A DNA stretch of 64,000 nt from Apiospora phragmitis (GCA_038363925.1 JAQQWL010000005.1:3286001-3350000), one strand, 5' to 3'. Counted from the first letter of the stretch, positions 45,685-58,344 are shown. A program made the numbers and translations. The notes: a model not told the origin generated them from the sequence alone.

Positions 45685-48296
45685 CGAGTTTCGGTAAACA
45701 AGAAGAGTGTGGGAAACCCGAAAAGCGATGCCTCCTAGCTTAAGTAAGTAAGTTTCTGATACTCGCGCAATACACTGGAAAAACGGAGAAATCTTTTCTC
45801 TACAGCGTTCAGCCAGTAGGTTATTATCGGTTCAACCCTACGGAGACTGGACTTTGAGTCATTTTGGTAGATGCACAAGCAGCTCATTCACTGTAGCTTG
45901 CTCCTGTGATCTGCTGACTCTGATCTCTCACGAGATATATCAGGGCAACTCTACAGACGCCGCTACTGTCTGCCTTCAGTACGTGAGGTCGTCAAGTGCC
46001 GCGACAGTGGCGACCACCAAATGAGATAGACTAAGATCACCCCGAGCACCGAATACTCCGACCATATTCATGTCGAATGAGGAGATGCTTGACTCCATAG
46101 CATAGTGCTAATTGTGAAACCTTTCTTACAGTAGTGTTATTTCACATTTGCTTATACGGTCTGAGCTGCCTACACGTCCAATGGGCAGCTTCCGTTGGGT
46201 TCCTTTTTGGCGGCCTCCTTTTTCTCTGGAAGAACTACCGCGACAAGGACCAGCCCAAGTGGCTGATGGGGTGGCGTGGTGGGCACGTCGGTGCCTCTCC
46301 AGTGCAGCTGCACGTCGGGCGACGAGCTCACCCACTAGATGATGCAAAAAGTAGACAAGACGTGGCTGCTGTTCTTGGGGCAGAGTATCGAGGGCATTGT
46401 CCTCGAGGTTCACGAAGTGATCTGGTCCCATAAATATAGTGATTCAGAATCGATTATTGGCAGTAATGGACTCTTCTGATATCGCGGAAGGGATTAAGGA
46501 GGTGCAAATCGAACGGATAAGTCGGAGGCCTATCCTCGAGCTCGAGTACGATGTGAGCTCTTTAGAGGAGTCACTCTTGCGTCCCGGGGAAGAACTGCCG
46601 GAGAGGACGGCATCCGCGATAATGGCATTTCTGTCATTCCCATCGTGAAGTTCACGTATGAAGCTGTCGTGACTGAATCTTGGGCCAAGAATTATGTGGC
46701 GTAGGAGTGGAAGATGGCCCGGAGGAAGAGCTTCAAGGTAACAGCGAAATTCGGACTCCTGCGCGAAGTAAAAGGCATTGTTCTTGTACTAAACAGAGGG
46801 AGTCGCTTGGATAATGCTTTTTTCCAATCTCGACAGACTCGAAGCAGGGTAGGCGGTATGGTGCCTACGTCGTTGTCGCTGGCTCGGCCGCTAAGAGACT
46901 GAACAAGCTTGCAGTGAAAAAGCCCAAGAATATGTTCGCGGCCACAGGTATGCGGAAAGGCGCAGAATCAAGGTTGCACTACGCGCTGCTGCGCCAAGGC
47001 TAACTCAAAAACGATCCTCAAGCAATAGAGGAAATGTTAGAGTTGATATGATATAGAAAAGGTGGGGCCACTCTCAGGGGCCTCAGAGCCCATGGACTTC
47101 TTCCCTGACTATCCCACCCGTAGCACCGAAATGGGAAAACCTAGAAGATATGCTCGGGAATGTGAAACATCTGTTAGACCTTCTTGTGGTATACGATTAC
47201 GAACAAATAGCCTCCATGGGTCACTCCTGGTGGTGATTACCGCGACTTTGCTCTTGAATTCGAACCGATGTTAAGCCAATTCTAAGGTCCAACTACGGCC
47301 TATGGGTACATCTGCCGCGGGTTGTGCAGCGGCACATCTTCGTATTTCCCGAGGAATCCGCCGATGTCGTCACAATTGCACCGGCAGCTGGTCGAACACT
47401 CGAAGAAGAGCTCGTGGTAGCCGAAGTTCAGGCCAGCGCGAGGAAAGTATGCTGCCCAGGTAAATTCCAGCCATGGGCCAAGAGGGTGGAAGTGTAGGTC
47501 GGTCTACAGGTCCACTGAGAGCTCGCGATTATATCTTCTCGCGGAAAACCAAGTAACAGGCCCTCGCCCGCTGGCTTGGTTCCGCGAACCTCGGAAGGCG
47601 GGCGTGTCAATCAAAAGCCCACCGGTCCCACTGCGCGCCTTGGGGGCCGCCATTTTCGCGGTAGGCGTTGCGGTAGATTCTAGCCATCTGGGCGGACTCG
47701 CGTAGCCAGTCAAGTCTGTCATTCGTCCGGCATTGCATTGCATTTCTGGGAAGCTGACGTCGGTGTAAGCAGAGGTAGGACGTGTTTGGGCTGCGGGTTG
47801 CCCATGTTACTGCGGGGGCTTCTCAAAAATGATAGTTAGCCCCTATTCGATGGGCTCCCGCTTCAAGCTTGGTTACAGGGGCCTCGCAGGGCAACGAACG
47901 CTATAAAGGGGAAGAGAAAGTGGGAAGCCGCCGCGCCCGCATCGGTTTTCGTTATACACGAGCAAAGGAACAAATGCCGCTTCTCTGAAGACCGTATTCA
48001 TCTTCCTGTTATTCTTCTTTTTATGGGTTATTGTGTTTGTTTCTCTTCATTCATGCGCTGATAACTCATTGATCGTACCGTTGCCGGCCAGCTTTTCTTC
48101 CGCAATTCCGCCCCATAGTAAAAGCCACGACGCCGCAAGGAGTAAGCGATGGTGTAAATGTAAGACCAATATGGCAATGGAAAACTCTTCAAATCAATCA
48201 GTTAAACAGCCGAGGTGTAGATTGCTCCCAACAGGTGTATGCGTGTACCCTTAACATCCGAGACAACTGCCTGCAGTCTCCTCAGGACCGCTGCAA
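45685..48296. other. 2.6-kb stretch between the island and the histidine kinase
   Basis: Mostly without a recognisable gene. A degraded coding-like stretch at about 46320-47460 is listed separately. The rest contains only short overlapping ORFs. Confidence 0.45.
46320..47460 (+). pseudogene. possible decayed coding region of unknown family
   Basis: Several plus-strand phrases read like protein but are interrupted and change frame: MMQKVDKTWLLFLGQSIEG near 46340, VVTESWAKNYVA followed by a stop and EWKMARRK near 46690, and a long open stretch at about 47290-47460 with HLPRVVQRHIFVFPEES and GRTLEEELVVAEVQ. No domain is recognised. It could be an eroded gene or chance open sequence. Confidence 0.25.
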
Positions 48297-51200
48297 TCAT
48301 ATAAGTCCCCTCGTGCGCAGTATCTCGCTCAGCTCTTTCAATTTTACGGGCTTGGTTAGGAACAGGCCAATGCCGCTCTCGAACGCTTCCCTCTGCGTCT
48401 CGGCCGAGGCCAGCCCGGTAAGCGCAAAGATGGTGCAAGCCTCAGCACCCGTGTCGCGCTCATGCGACCGGATTTGCTGCGTAGCCTTCAGTCCGTCCAG
48501 GCGGGGCATATTGATGTCCATCAAGATGCACGTAAACCGCCCGGGGTTGGCTTTGAAAGCCTCCACTGCCTCCATCCCATCGACGGCCGTGGCGAATGCT
48601 CGGTCGAGCTTCTTCATGTATGCACATAGAACCCGAAGATTGATGGGGTTGTCGTCAACGAGTAGAAACTCCGCCGCCAGTGGTTGTGCTGTGCTGGACG
48701 ACCCCGATGAGGAGGGAGCAACGATAGATGATGCGGGAGGGATTGGGGACGACGTCGCTTGTATTGGTATAGATACATCCTTCGGCAGGCAGGGCTTCTT
48801 GGTGCCAGACTGGTCAAGTGACTTGGGGGGACTTTCGCTTTGGGGGAAATAGGAGTCCGTTCTAGCAAGGATAGCACATGAAGGGCTGCGCCATCCGACG
48901 CCACTACTTGTTGGGGGCGTTGACATTGATTCTGTCTCTGTAGAGGGTGTGAGTGCAGGTGCCGAACCTACTCCGCTCATAGAGGCCGAGATGTCTTGTA
49001 GTTCGAGCCACCGGTTGACAGCAAGAAGTAATATCCTCGCGAGCTTCCGAGGACCAGTCCTGTAACCATTGTTAGTTGAAGTGATACTGGGATGGTGCAT
49101 GCCAAGCCCACAACTTACGGCTGTGATATAAACTCGTATACCTGGCCATCATCGGGCCCTGATGAGGCCACTGTCCGAGCGTGAGCGGCGGTAGCATTTG
49201 GGCAAATCACCACGATCGGAGGTTTGACCATTGACCCCGGTGCTCGTACGGCCATGTCCAGACTTGCTTCGAGACACATAATCACGTCCGGGGCAAGGCC
49301 TGACGATCCTGAAACAACCTCCATACCTAACCATTCTTTGCAAACCTTCTCGACTGCTGATACACTGCCCCAAGCGTTGGTCCTGCTGTCATCAGTCGTG
49401 CGCCTGAATCCGACTAAACGTACACGAAGCCCTTTGAGCATATGTTTTTGTTCTCGGAAAGCTTCCTCTTCTTTGGTCTCCACTGTATCATGCTCGACTG
49501 AGGCTAGAGGAAGCAATACTGTTATTGCACTGCCGACGTTCACCTGGCTCTTCACCGAGATGTCGCCGCCTAGGGAGGACACGAGCTTCTTCACAAGGCT
49601 AAGCCCAACCCCTGTGCCGGCGCTGAGTTGGTCTTCTTGCGCGAAGGGTTTGTAAAGGTCGTTCTCGAGAAATTCTTTCGACATGCCTTTCCCTGTGTCC
49701 GTGACGACGATGCGGATCATGTTTTGCTTCATGCCACGTCTCTTTGTGGCGATGACATCCCTAGATAATCGTACTTCGATCCACCCCTTTTCCGTGTACT
49801 TCAACGAGTTACCGAGAAGATTCATAACCACTCGTCGGATTGCGCCAGCAACGGTTCGGCATTTGTAAGTGGCACCGGGGTCTATGTCGACATAGACTGT
49901 AACACTGGCCGGCATGGATAGCCTCTTCTCATCGCTCTGGACCCTAGAATGGCTCGAATAATGTGGCGTATCTCCGGGCTCTGAGGCCGAGGCTGTCGCA
50001 CCAATGTCGGGATCGGTTGTTTTCCTCCGGTCGTGACGCAAGGAATATTCAGTCGACATACGGCGAAAGCCCGCGAACACGCTCTCAGCAACTTCCTCGA
50101 CGAGCGCATCCAGCCTGACCTCCGTTGATTGGGCTTTCATACCGTCTTCTATCGAGAGGCCCCTTCCGCGCATGCCGCGTGTTTTGCGTCGCTTGCTTGA
50201 ATTAATAAAGTGATTGACCTTCGAGTAGTCTAGAAGATGGTCAACTGTGTCGAGAAGCGTCCGCCCACATGTTTCGAGGGTATGGAGGAGATTCCCCTGA
50301 AATGCATCTATGTGGGTATCGGCGAGGAGTTCCGCACTGAGTATTAAGCCGTGAAGGGGGGATCTCAGCTCGTGCGATATCGAACCGAGCACGTCCGCCT
50401 GGGCCTGGTGGGTGCGGGTCGCCTCGAGGCGATGAACGTTGGCCATGAGCAGCGTACCAAACCCCCTGGAGTAGCTGAGCTCCACAGATGGAACAAAGAT
50501 GCGGTGGCGATCATAAGTACAAGCCAGACCACCGGCATACCACCGTTCTTTTTTATCATCCCAGATCGGAATGAAACAAATGCTGCGAGCGCCAGGAAAT
50601 ATTTCCAGCAGTGCATCACCTTGCCGTTGTCTAGACCAACGTGTCTTACTGCGATTGTCCTGCGGCTTTGACGTTGGTTTTTCACCTCGATGAGAATTGG
50701 TGGCACCATCTTCCGATGACTCGCTTGTTTGTAACACTTGGTGTTCGTCGAAGTTGAAGATTCGGCCGCGAGGGTGTCTCTTTAGTAAAGAGGCGAGCAG
50801 ACTCGCAGGGAGAGCCATAGGGAGTCCCGTCGAAGAGGCGGTCTTGGGACCTAGAGTGGTCGATTTAGACGTCCCTAGAATTTGGCAAAACCCGCCATCA
50901 TATCTTTTCGAATGTATCGACATTTCATCGCTACTGGATGAAGTGGTTATTGGGTCTGGCGACTGTTCGAGTTGTGACGGCGCATCAACCAGAGCACCGA
51001 AAGACCCGGAAGAAGCATTGAAAAACAGTACGTCATCAATTTCGAGGCTGTGGCGAATTACAGACGCGGCCCTCATGAATATACCAGCAAGCGGCAAATC
51101 ATCATGGTCCGAAGAATGTGGTTTGCTTGATGCGGTAGACGCTGAAGAGATGGTGCGTGGAGGCACACCTGGTCGGGAAGCAGAAGTGACAGCATGGTCG

Positions 51201-52242
51201 CTGATGCCTACGCTCTCTTCTAATGTATCACCACCGGTACTGAATTTCCTGTCGTCACAAACATCTGATGAAGAGACGCCATGGCTAATGCCGGGCTGGT
51301 TCGACGGCTCGCCAACGGCCGACTGGTGTGTCCAGTCCGATACTGGAGGGCCGAAAACCTTCTCTTTGGGGCTAGCCGGTGCACTGACAACTCTGCGTCG
51401 GGTCGGGTCGGGGGCGGTCGGGAAATCGACATGGGAATCGCCTTGATTGCCGACGTAGGACGTGACGCCATGTACCATGTTCTCGGATCGTCTGAGGGCA
51501 GCGGCGGAACGCTGCGCCTCGAGATGGCTCATGACAGTCTGGGTAATATGGCGGATGATGGCATGCATCCCCGCGGCCGTGGCGTCTTGCTCAGATATAG
51601 GCTGGTCATGCAGAACACAATATACCCCAATGGTTATTCCTCGAGGGGAGCGAATGGGGGCGGCTGCATAGAATCGAGCGGGCGAGCCTGCCAAGCAGTA
51701 CGGTTTGTCGCAAAAGCGGTCGTCGGCTTGCAGATCTTCGACCATGGTGACTGGCAGCTCCTGGTCAGGACTTGCAGGGGTTTCATCGTGGAGCAGAGTC
51801 CATTCGCACACGCCGTGAGCCCGGGGGATGGCCGTCTGGCAGATCCATAACTCCTCGCCGTTCCTGTCTTTGTCGGAAAGATCGGGAACAAGGGAGAGAT
51901 TTGGAGTGGCTTCCGCAACAATATACTGCCATTTCTTAGCGAAGAGCGAGACGAGTGAGCGCGAGGTTCCGGTGCGACAGGCGCCTAACTGGGCGAGGGC
52001 TGTGAGAACGGGGTCGCAGGAAGAGCGTATCTGGTCACTGGGCAGCGGAGTAGCCGTGTCGTTGTACGTGATTTTGGCGAATAACGTTGGATCGTAGCTA
52101 TGGATGCATGTGGTGGGTCAGGACAGGGTTTCTTTCTCTTGCAGTACTGACAGCCACTTGCGGACAACCACACCCGTAGATAAGTATGCACTTACCAGAG
52201 CACTTCGCGCTCGCGAACCGATTCACGCACGCGGCTGCCCAT
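48297..52242 (-). CDS. hybrid histidine kinase with C-terminal receiver
   Basis: Two-component phosphorelay sensor of 1,262 residues, probably cytoplasmic as no membrane helix is seen. Exons 52196-52242, 49119-52097, 48297-49059; introns of 98 and 59 bp, and the phases give exactly 1,263 codons. Order: N-terminal RERE motif and GAF-like sensory part (DPVLTALAQLGACRTGTSRSL ... FYAAAPIRSPRGITIGVYCVLHD); serine-rich linker; HisKA H-box SISHELRSPLHG near residue 586 with the phospho-His; ATPase N-box NLLGNSLKYTEKG, G1 DTGKGM and G2 GTGVGLSLVKKL at about 770-900; receiver from about 1140 with acidic pair VDDN, phospho-acceptor Asp in LMDINMP and Lys in LTKPVK. All phosphotransfer residues are present. 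Fungal kinases of this layout signal through a phosphotransfer protein to stress MAPK or transcription regulators; the signal here is unknown. Confidence 0.93.
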
Positions 52243-54285
52243 ATCGACAATAGCCACAGAGGTCGGGAGACATTGGATGGCCGCACGATGTAATCGTCGG
52301 CTCAAGGAGTGATGGCTGGATTATACAGCAGGCGGCGAAACGGGTATGTCGGAAGGAGGCGAAGGCAGAAAGGCCAAGCCCGGGCCATAGCAGCGGGTGC
52401 AGAATTACAGGGAGAGAAAAAGCGACTGCTTGCTAGCTTGCATGCACGCAAGTGCTTACATTGCACGACAGCCCATGTTTCCGAGGGAGCAGCCAGAGGG
52501 ATGTACATAAGGTCGGCTTGAGCTGGAGCCCAGGCCCGACCCGAAACCTTCGCTAAGCCTAGGCCCGCCTATGCCGGCCATCCGATCTCCTTGCTCCACG
52601 CCAAAAGCCATCTAATTTCTCCAAGTTCGATTTCAAACCCTGATCTGCCCACCATCGTATTTATCGAATGGCATTTTGAGTCCCTCCTGCCCAAATCTGC
52701 ACCACTCAAACCCGAGTCATTCTTGCCACTCGTGCGCGTCCACAAGAACGGCATCAATATGAGCCACCTCAATGGTTCAATGTAAATCGAAGGCAGATAG
52801 CAAGTTGTTTGACTAGATTGATCCCATGGCCTTGCCAAGACTCCGAAATATCGACTGACATCGACTGTGTCCGAATTACTTACCAAACTCAACCTTTCCC
52901 TTACGCGCCATACAACTGAAGTTCGATGCGCGTTCCTGAACTACAGCCTTGACATTGGCCCGCCCTTATATGCCACAGGCATGTAGCACGAAAGGTGAAG
53001 AGGGATTTCTCACTTTCGTCAGACTGACCAAAGAGGTCCGTTGGTCTGCCCACCATACAATCGGACAAGACACAGGACAAGGACAGCATCTTGCCATAGG
53101 AAAAAAAACGTGAATACGCTGGATACCCTCGTCTGGTTCCCTCAGGTTTTTACCAACCACCAGTGGCGAAAATGTGCATCGCCCCTTCTCGTTGTTATTT
53201 GTTCCACAGGGTTTTTGATTTGAGAATCAAGGGCGATGTAGTAGTACGAAGTCCTTGAATGTCGGTGCTTCCTCCCTCCGTTGCATACTTGACCGTACAG
53301 CCACCTGTTCTTATGTCCTTCAGTAGGCGGGGTTCCCTAAATCTCCGTGCGCACGCCGTTCAGCTGTCCGTCCGTCAAGATGATACATTGATAATGTTAT
53401 GAAGATGAACCTCTAACCCTACCTACCTACTCCCCAAAAACGGTATGGAATCTAGACAAGGGCTAACTGGACTGAGCTTCTGGCAAAGCAGCTCAGCGAC
53501 GCTGGCTACTTAAATAATATGTACAAACTCGTACAGCCCTACATGGGGTATACGGTGGCTATGTGCGATTGGGCCTGGGTTTACTTGTACTTCTGTAAGG
53601 CGGGCAATTGCAGATCCGGCTTCTTTGGCCGTCGACAGCGTGTAAACCGTAGGGCTAGTGCTACGTTCTGAAGGAATCGTACCCCACCCCCCTCCTGGAA
53701 CAGAACTCCACTCACCCCTGGCACCAGATCTAAGGCATGAAGCGGGCTCCGCTTCGAGAGGATGTCGCTCTTGCTATACCAGCTAAAATACAAAGGAGAG
53801 CTCCCCTGAACACATCCACTGTCCGGGATGTTGGCGCCACTCAGACGGAGAAGGGAGCCCAATGACTTGACGATGGCCTACGGGATGCTCTGCTTCCCCT
53901 GAAATGAAGCGGAATAAGTAGAGACACGTCGCCCAAAACGCCATGCGGGATAGGTCTGATAGGTGGGTAGGGAGAGGTTGCTCTCGGTGTGGAGGCGGGG
54001 TAACGCGACAGGCTGACCAGTGAGGCTGTTCCCAATCAGCCTCCTACTTTCGCCAGTCTCAGGCCAGGCTATGCTGGACTTTTCGTTCTCTCGACGTTTC
54101 CCTCTTATGGGTCTGACAGCTAGACAATTGCTTATTCACTCGATCTGTACAAGTTTGATGCCCATGTAAGTAGCGAAAGCTCCGTTATTCGGGTTTCAAC
54201 CTCGATTCAGCACATCAAGCCAAGCAGAAACGAACGAAAGTGTGCGATACCACCCAATGCCTTCGAAATTTTCCAAACCGGCTCG
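52243..54285. other. intergenic region between divergent genes
   Basis: Promoters of the histidine kinase (-) and the HET gene (+). For 26 codons upstream of ATG 52242 the kinase frame stays open and reads LHRAAIQCLPTSVAIVD, then a TAA at 52321-52323. No other gene is supported. Confidence 0.5.
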
Positions 54286-56397
54286 GCATGCGCAAAGGTG
54301 GAGTGCTCGTCTCCGCTTACGCTAGGAGACGATTCTCGCCAATCTGCAACGAACTCAGGCCGGACGCTTAGCTGTCGCCCCGCCGGCCAGCGGGTCTTAC
54401 CAACCCCCCATTGCGACCCCCTATGTCTTCCAGCCTCTCCGCCCATCTGAGATACGGCTCCTGACGCTGATACCCGAAGAAGATTCCGACGAATCCGCAT
54501 CCGCCTCAGTCACGTCGAGCTACAGCCTGACGGCCCAAACCCTGAATATGAGGCTCTATCCTACGTCTGGGGCACCTCGTCCTTCGAACAGCATGTCTTA
54601 GTCGAGAAAGGTGATAGTAGTTGCAGCGAAAGCACCCCGCAGTTCATGATAGCCATCACAGACAACCTGGCTGATGTCATGAAGCGCATCCGCGACACAG
54701 TAAACACCAAGATGCTATGGATCGACGCCCTCCGCATAAATCAAGCGGACAGAGACGAAAAGAGCATTCAGGTCCCGTTCATGACCGTCATCTACAAGTC
54801 GGCTGCCCGTGTCATCATATGGCTAGGCCCAGAGCGTGACGACAGCGCCCTCGCTATGCGGATTGTTGGGTTCACCGGGGCCAGGTTTGAGATAAACTGG
54901 GCGAAGTATGAGCCCAAGCTTGATGCCGACTACGATACCGATTTTCAGGCAGAGTTCGGGGCGGAACTCTCCACTTCCTCATTCGCGGTGCCTATAAATT
55001 CATTCTTAGAACTGGAGTGGTTCAAACGGGTTTAGGTGCGACAAGAGGCTTTCCTCACACGGCAGGCCGCCGTCTTCTGCGGCGCGAGCGAGATAGGGTG
55101 GGGCGACTTCACAAACGCGGTTTTGTGCCTTGCTTACAAGCTCTACAGGTGGCAGAAGGCCGCCGAACTGTACGCCCTGGTGGTTCCGTCCAAAAGAGCC
55201 TTGGGGGATTTGCGGGAAATCCTGAGAGGGACAGAGTGCACCGACCTCCGGGACCGGGTCTACGGTATGCTTGCATTGATCGGTAGCAAGGAGGCGGGTT
55301 TGCCCGGCGTCGATTACAGCCTCTCCGTCCCCGAGGTCTATACAAGGACTGCGGCGCACTATTACTGGAACGCGTCAAGTCTAAGCCTCTCGATGTCGTG
55401 CGAGCTGGCACCTGACCGCATGCCCGACCTGCCAAGCTGGGTTCCGGATTGGTCGACCAGCTCCACGGCCAGAAGACACTTCCCGTATCGCTTTTCTGCC
55501 ACCCATACTGTTCCCCAAGTCGAATTTCGTACGGAAGCCGAAGGAAGAGTCCTGCGCTTACCCGGCGTGGTCAAGAATATTTCAAAGGTAAAAGTAGTCG
55601 AAGTGATGGGCTTGTCGCGTATCGAAGCGACAGAGGCCATCTTACGTATACTACGGATAATTCCGGCGGCTGATGGGGAATACGTGGGAGGGAATGCGTA
55701 TATTATCGAAGCGCTCTGGTGCGCCTTACACATTGGCCAGTTTCAACACACGACAACCCCTGTGAAGATAAGTGGCACAGCCCTGGAAGAAACCCGTCGC
55801 ATTTCACGTTACTTGCTTTCCTTGGTATCAACAGCATCCAAAGGTACGCCGTCGGACGGCACTAGCAGGAGCGGCAGCATCAGTAGTGGGGAGAATGCTC
55901 TTTATGGAAGTATTCTAGATCATGCGGTAGGCCTTTGTGAGGGGCGTGTTCTATTCCTTACCGAGGACGGCTTCGTCGGGCTGGGCCCACTGTCTGCTTC
56001 CCCCGGCGATACTCTGTTCTTTCCTTGGGGCTCGCGCTTCCCCGTGCTGATGCGCCCAGCTACAACTACCGGCGAATTGAGAAAGGAAGAGGGCCAGCAA
56101 AAATGGCTAGTCGTCGGCCCATGTTACGTGAGCGGGCTGATGTCGGGCGGAATCCTCTACGGTCCGTTACCCCCAGGCTACTGCCTTGTAAGGCACACGC
56201 CAAACGAGGGGGGTGGTTACCGCCGCGAAATCCATAAGATGGTTATCCAGGACGATCGGGTTGTTAGCAGCGAATGGGATGCCGAATATGAGAGGCAAAG
56301 GGTAACGAAGACTTTCGGTGTTGATAACCCCAGATCAGTCACCCCTGAGATGGCGTTGAATAAGGGGATTCCTATCACCTGGGTAGATTTTGTTTGA
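54286..56397 (+). pseudogene. HET-domain (heterokaryon incompatibility) protein, nonsense codon and frameshift
   Basis: Incompatibility-type protein; HET domains trigger cell death when nonself partners meet. N-terminal leader EIRLLTLIPEEDSDE is followed by a missing base in the AA run near 54492, then the first HET motif EYEALSYVWGT, second motif WIDALRINQADRDEKS, a third motif FKRV-stop-VRQEAFL, then CTDLRDRVYGMLALIG and a C-terminal DGFVGLGPLSASPGD. The stop is TAG at 55033-55035 exactly where the family has Trp (W-V-x-Q-E). TGG to TAG equals CpA to TpA on the other strand, a RIP-type change. Everything after the stop is open for 453 codons. The start is unclear: no ATG lies in the leader frame, and ATG 54286 needs one more frame change. 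Otherwise well preserved, so inactivation looks recent. Confidence 0.78.
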
Positions 56398-57279
56398 TAG
56401 TTCATTCACCATTTATGGGATTATAGCATTTCAGTATCTTTCGGTTGCAATTTCAGGTAAGTTGCTCTGATGTGATATTTCGTTCAGATCGAGAGAAACA
56501 TTTGGCACTTGAGAAAAGGGGCAGAGAAGAGGAAGAAAGGTTGGGTTGTACAGGAAGGAGTACCGGCGGTTGAACGGTCTCATGTGAGATTAAATTTCCG
56601 CCACACCCCGAACGGGCTGGTATTGAGGCAGAAAAGACGGGGAAACGCCCTCATTTACCCTATATTAAGCCATTTCGCCAGGAAAAAAGTGCCTAGGCGC
56701 CAAAATTGACATTGCTGCTTCCAATCCTTGGGTTTATTGGGGATGCAGCTGTTGTTGGTTGGCACGGTCAGGTCTAAAAAAGGATGCATGGCTTTCGCGG
56801 GCCAATCCGCCGTCCGCCGATGCAAACGGAACAAAGACACTCAAGCAGGTCGCCTCATTTTGGGTTGATTGATTACCTGCACAAAACTTCAAGGTAAGAC
56901 ACAACCTTCCTTTACTGCGAACAATGGGAACAATTACGTTTCGAAGCAGTCATCACTGAAAGCTTCCTCTTCTTGTCCCAGCCTGCCACATCTGGGACGG
57001 AGAGTCAGAAACGAGACAGCCGGCTCATCGTGGCCACCCATCTCATCTCATCTCAAAATCAGCCAACCCACCACGAGCGAAGCCTTCTTTCGTCTGAACT
57101 ACTGACTATTCATCTGCCTGATCTGGAGGCGCATGATGCAACGACATCCCATCACCAAAATCTAATCTAAAGAGGGCCAAGTTTGATTTAACTTCCAGAA
57201 ACATTTGACCTTCTTCGCCATTCCAGAAATACCAACGCCAGTCAATCACAAGAGGGACCAAGAGAACACCAAAATCGCG
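56398..57279. other. intergenic stretch
   Basis: 3' side of the HET gene and promoter/leader of the acidic-protein gene. No gene recognised. Confidence 0.5.
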
Positions 57280-58344
57280 ATGACGATGACCGCTGCCCAG
57301 GATGTGCACCCCAACGTCCTAGAGGATATCCTAGGCCGCGTGCTCCTCAGCCTCCAGCGCGAAGCCACCGAGCTGTTGGATCGGAGTCTCGAGCTCGCCG
57401 ACCGCATCTGGGAGCTGGAAGCCGAGCATCTCTCGTTGCATGACTCATGCGGCTGGAGTACTTCTCTCACGCCCATTACCGAGCAGGACGATGATGACCT
57501 TCTCGAGGAGCTACCTCACGATGGTACCGAAAGGAACGATACTGGCGATGACAACGGCAATGACGATGACGTCTACTACCAACTAGAAGACCTGCGCGCG
57601 GAGGCCGCCGAGCTGAGCAAGCGCAGCGGCGAGGCATGGTCGCTGTTCTGCGAGGAGGTCGTGGCGCGATTATCGCCATCGTCGCCTGTCGGCGAAATGG
57701 CGCAATGGCGATCACGGAAGCAGAAACAGCACCAGCGGCGACATCAGCAGCTAGGTCCCTTGACTCTGGCAGGAAATGAGGAGGCCGAGGCACCTATGCC
57801 CACGTTGCACACCGAAGAGGCACCGCCCCATCACTACGAAGATGATGGTGACGCTCACCTGGCGGAACTAGACTGGCATTCATCTGCTTCGCCTCGCAAT
57901 GACTATGATGACCGTGAAGAGAATGGATCCTATGGAAATGGAGCAGAGGAAGAGGATGACCACGAGTTCCGGCAGAAAATCCGACAAGAGTACCTCATGC
58001 TCGCTGAGCAGCATCTGGCGTCACAGGCATACGAGAATAAGCCGACGGAAACCGGTGTCGCAGGTGCCGACGGTGACAGCGACAGCAAACAGGCAGCAGA
58101 AGCGGACATGGAGGAGCTGCCTGGCCTATTCGAGAACCTGATGGAAGGCAAGGAGGACGGCGATTATGACGATTCCGGCTACGATGAAGACGAGGTGGAG
58201 GTGGAGGATATCGCAAGTTGCCAGAAGGACGACAGCGGGTTCATGGGCGACGACGATATGGACAGCGATAATGAGTCCTTCAAGAGCTGTCTTGATGAGT
58301 TCGATGAGGATAGCGATGGCAACGATGACGACGAAATGGACTAG
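57280..58344 (+). CDS. highly acidic protein of unknown function
   Basis: Single-exon ORF of 354 residues from ATG 57280; the open frame extends 75 bases further upstream but only from a TTG. The N-terminal 55 residues are heptad-like and rich in Leu and Glu (LLSLQREATELLDRSLELADRIWELEAEH), suggesting a coiled coil; a second helical part follows (LEDLRAEAAELSKRSGEAWSLFCEEVV). The middle has a short basic/Gln/His patch (RSRKQKQHQRRHQQ), and the last 130 residues are dominated by Asp and Glu (for example DDDMDSDNES). No enzyme motif, signal peptide or membrane segment. I do not recognise the family. Acidic tails of this kind occur in histone- or RNA-binding partners, but that is only an analogy. 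Confidence 0.7.
   Translation: MTMTAAQDVHPNVLEDILGRVLLSLQREATELLDRSLELADRIWELEAEHLSLHDSCGWSTSLTPITEQDDDDLLEELPHDGTERNDTGDDNGNDDDVYYQLEDLRAEAAELSKRSGEAWSLFCEEVVARLSPSSPVGEMAQWRSRKQKQHQRRHQQLGPLTLAGNEEAEAPMPTLHTEEAPPHHYEDDGDAHLAELDWHSSASPRNDYDDREENGSYGNGAEEEDDHEFRQKIRQEYLMLAEQHLASQAYENKPTETGVAGADGDSDSKQAAEADMEELPGLFENLMEGKEDGDYDDSGYDEDEVEVEDIASCQKDDSGFMGDDDMDSDNESFKSCLDEFDEDSDGNDDDEMD

Noticed and set aside
48235..48852. Plus-strand ORF opposite the receiver domain
   Set aside because: Mirror of the histidine kinase gene, with no motif of its own.
57205..57279. TTG start extending the acidic protein by 25 codons
   Set aside because: Non-ATG start with no support; ATG at 57280 has a normal fungal leader.
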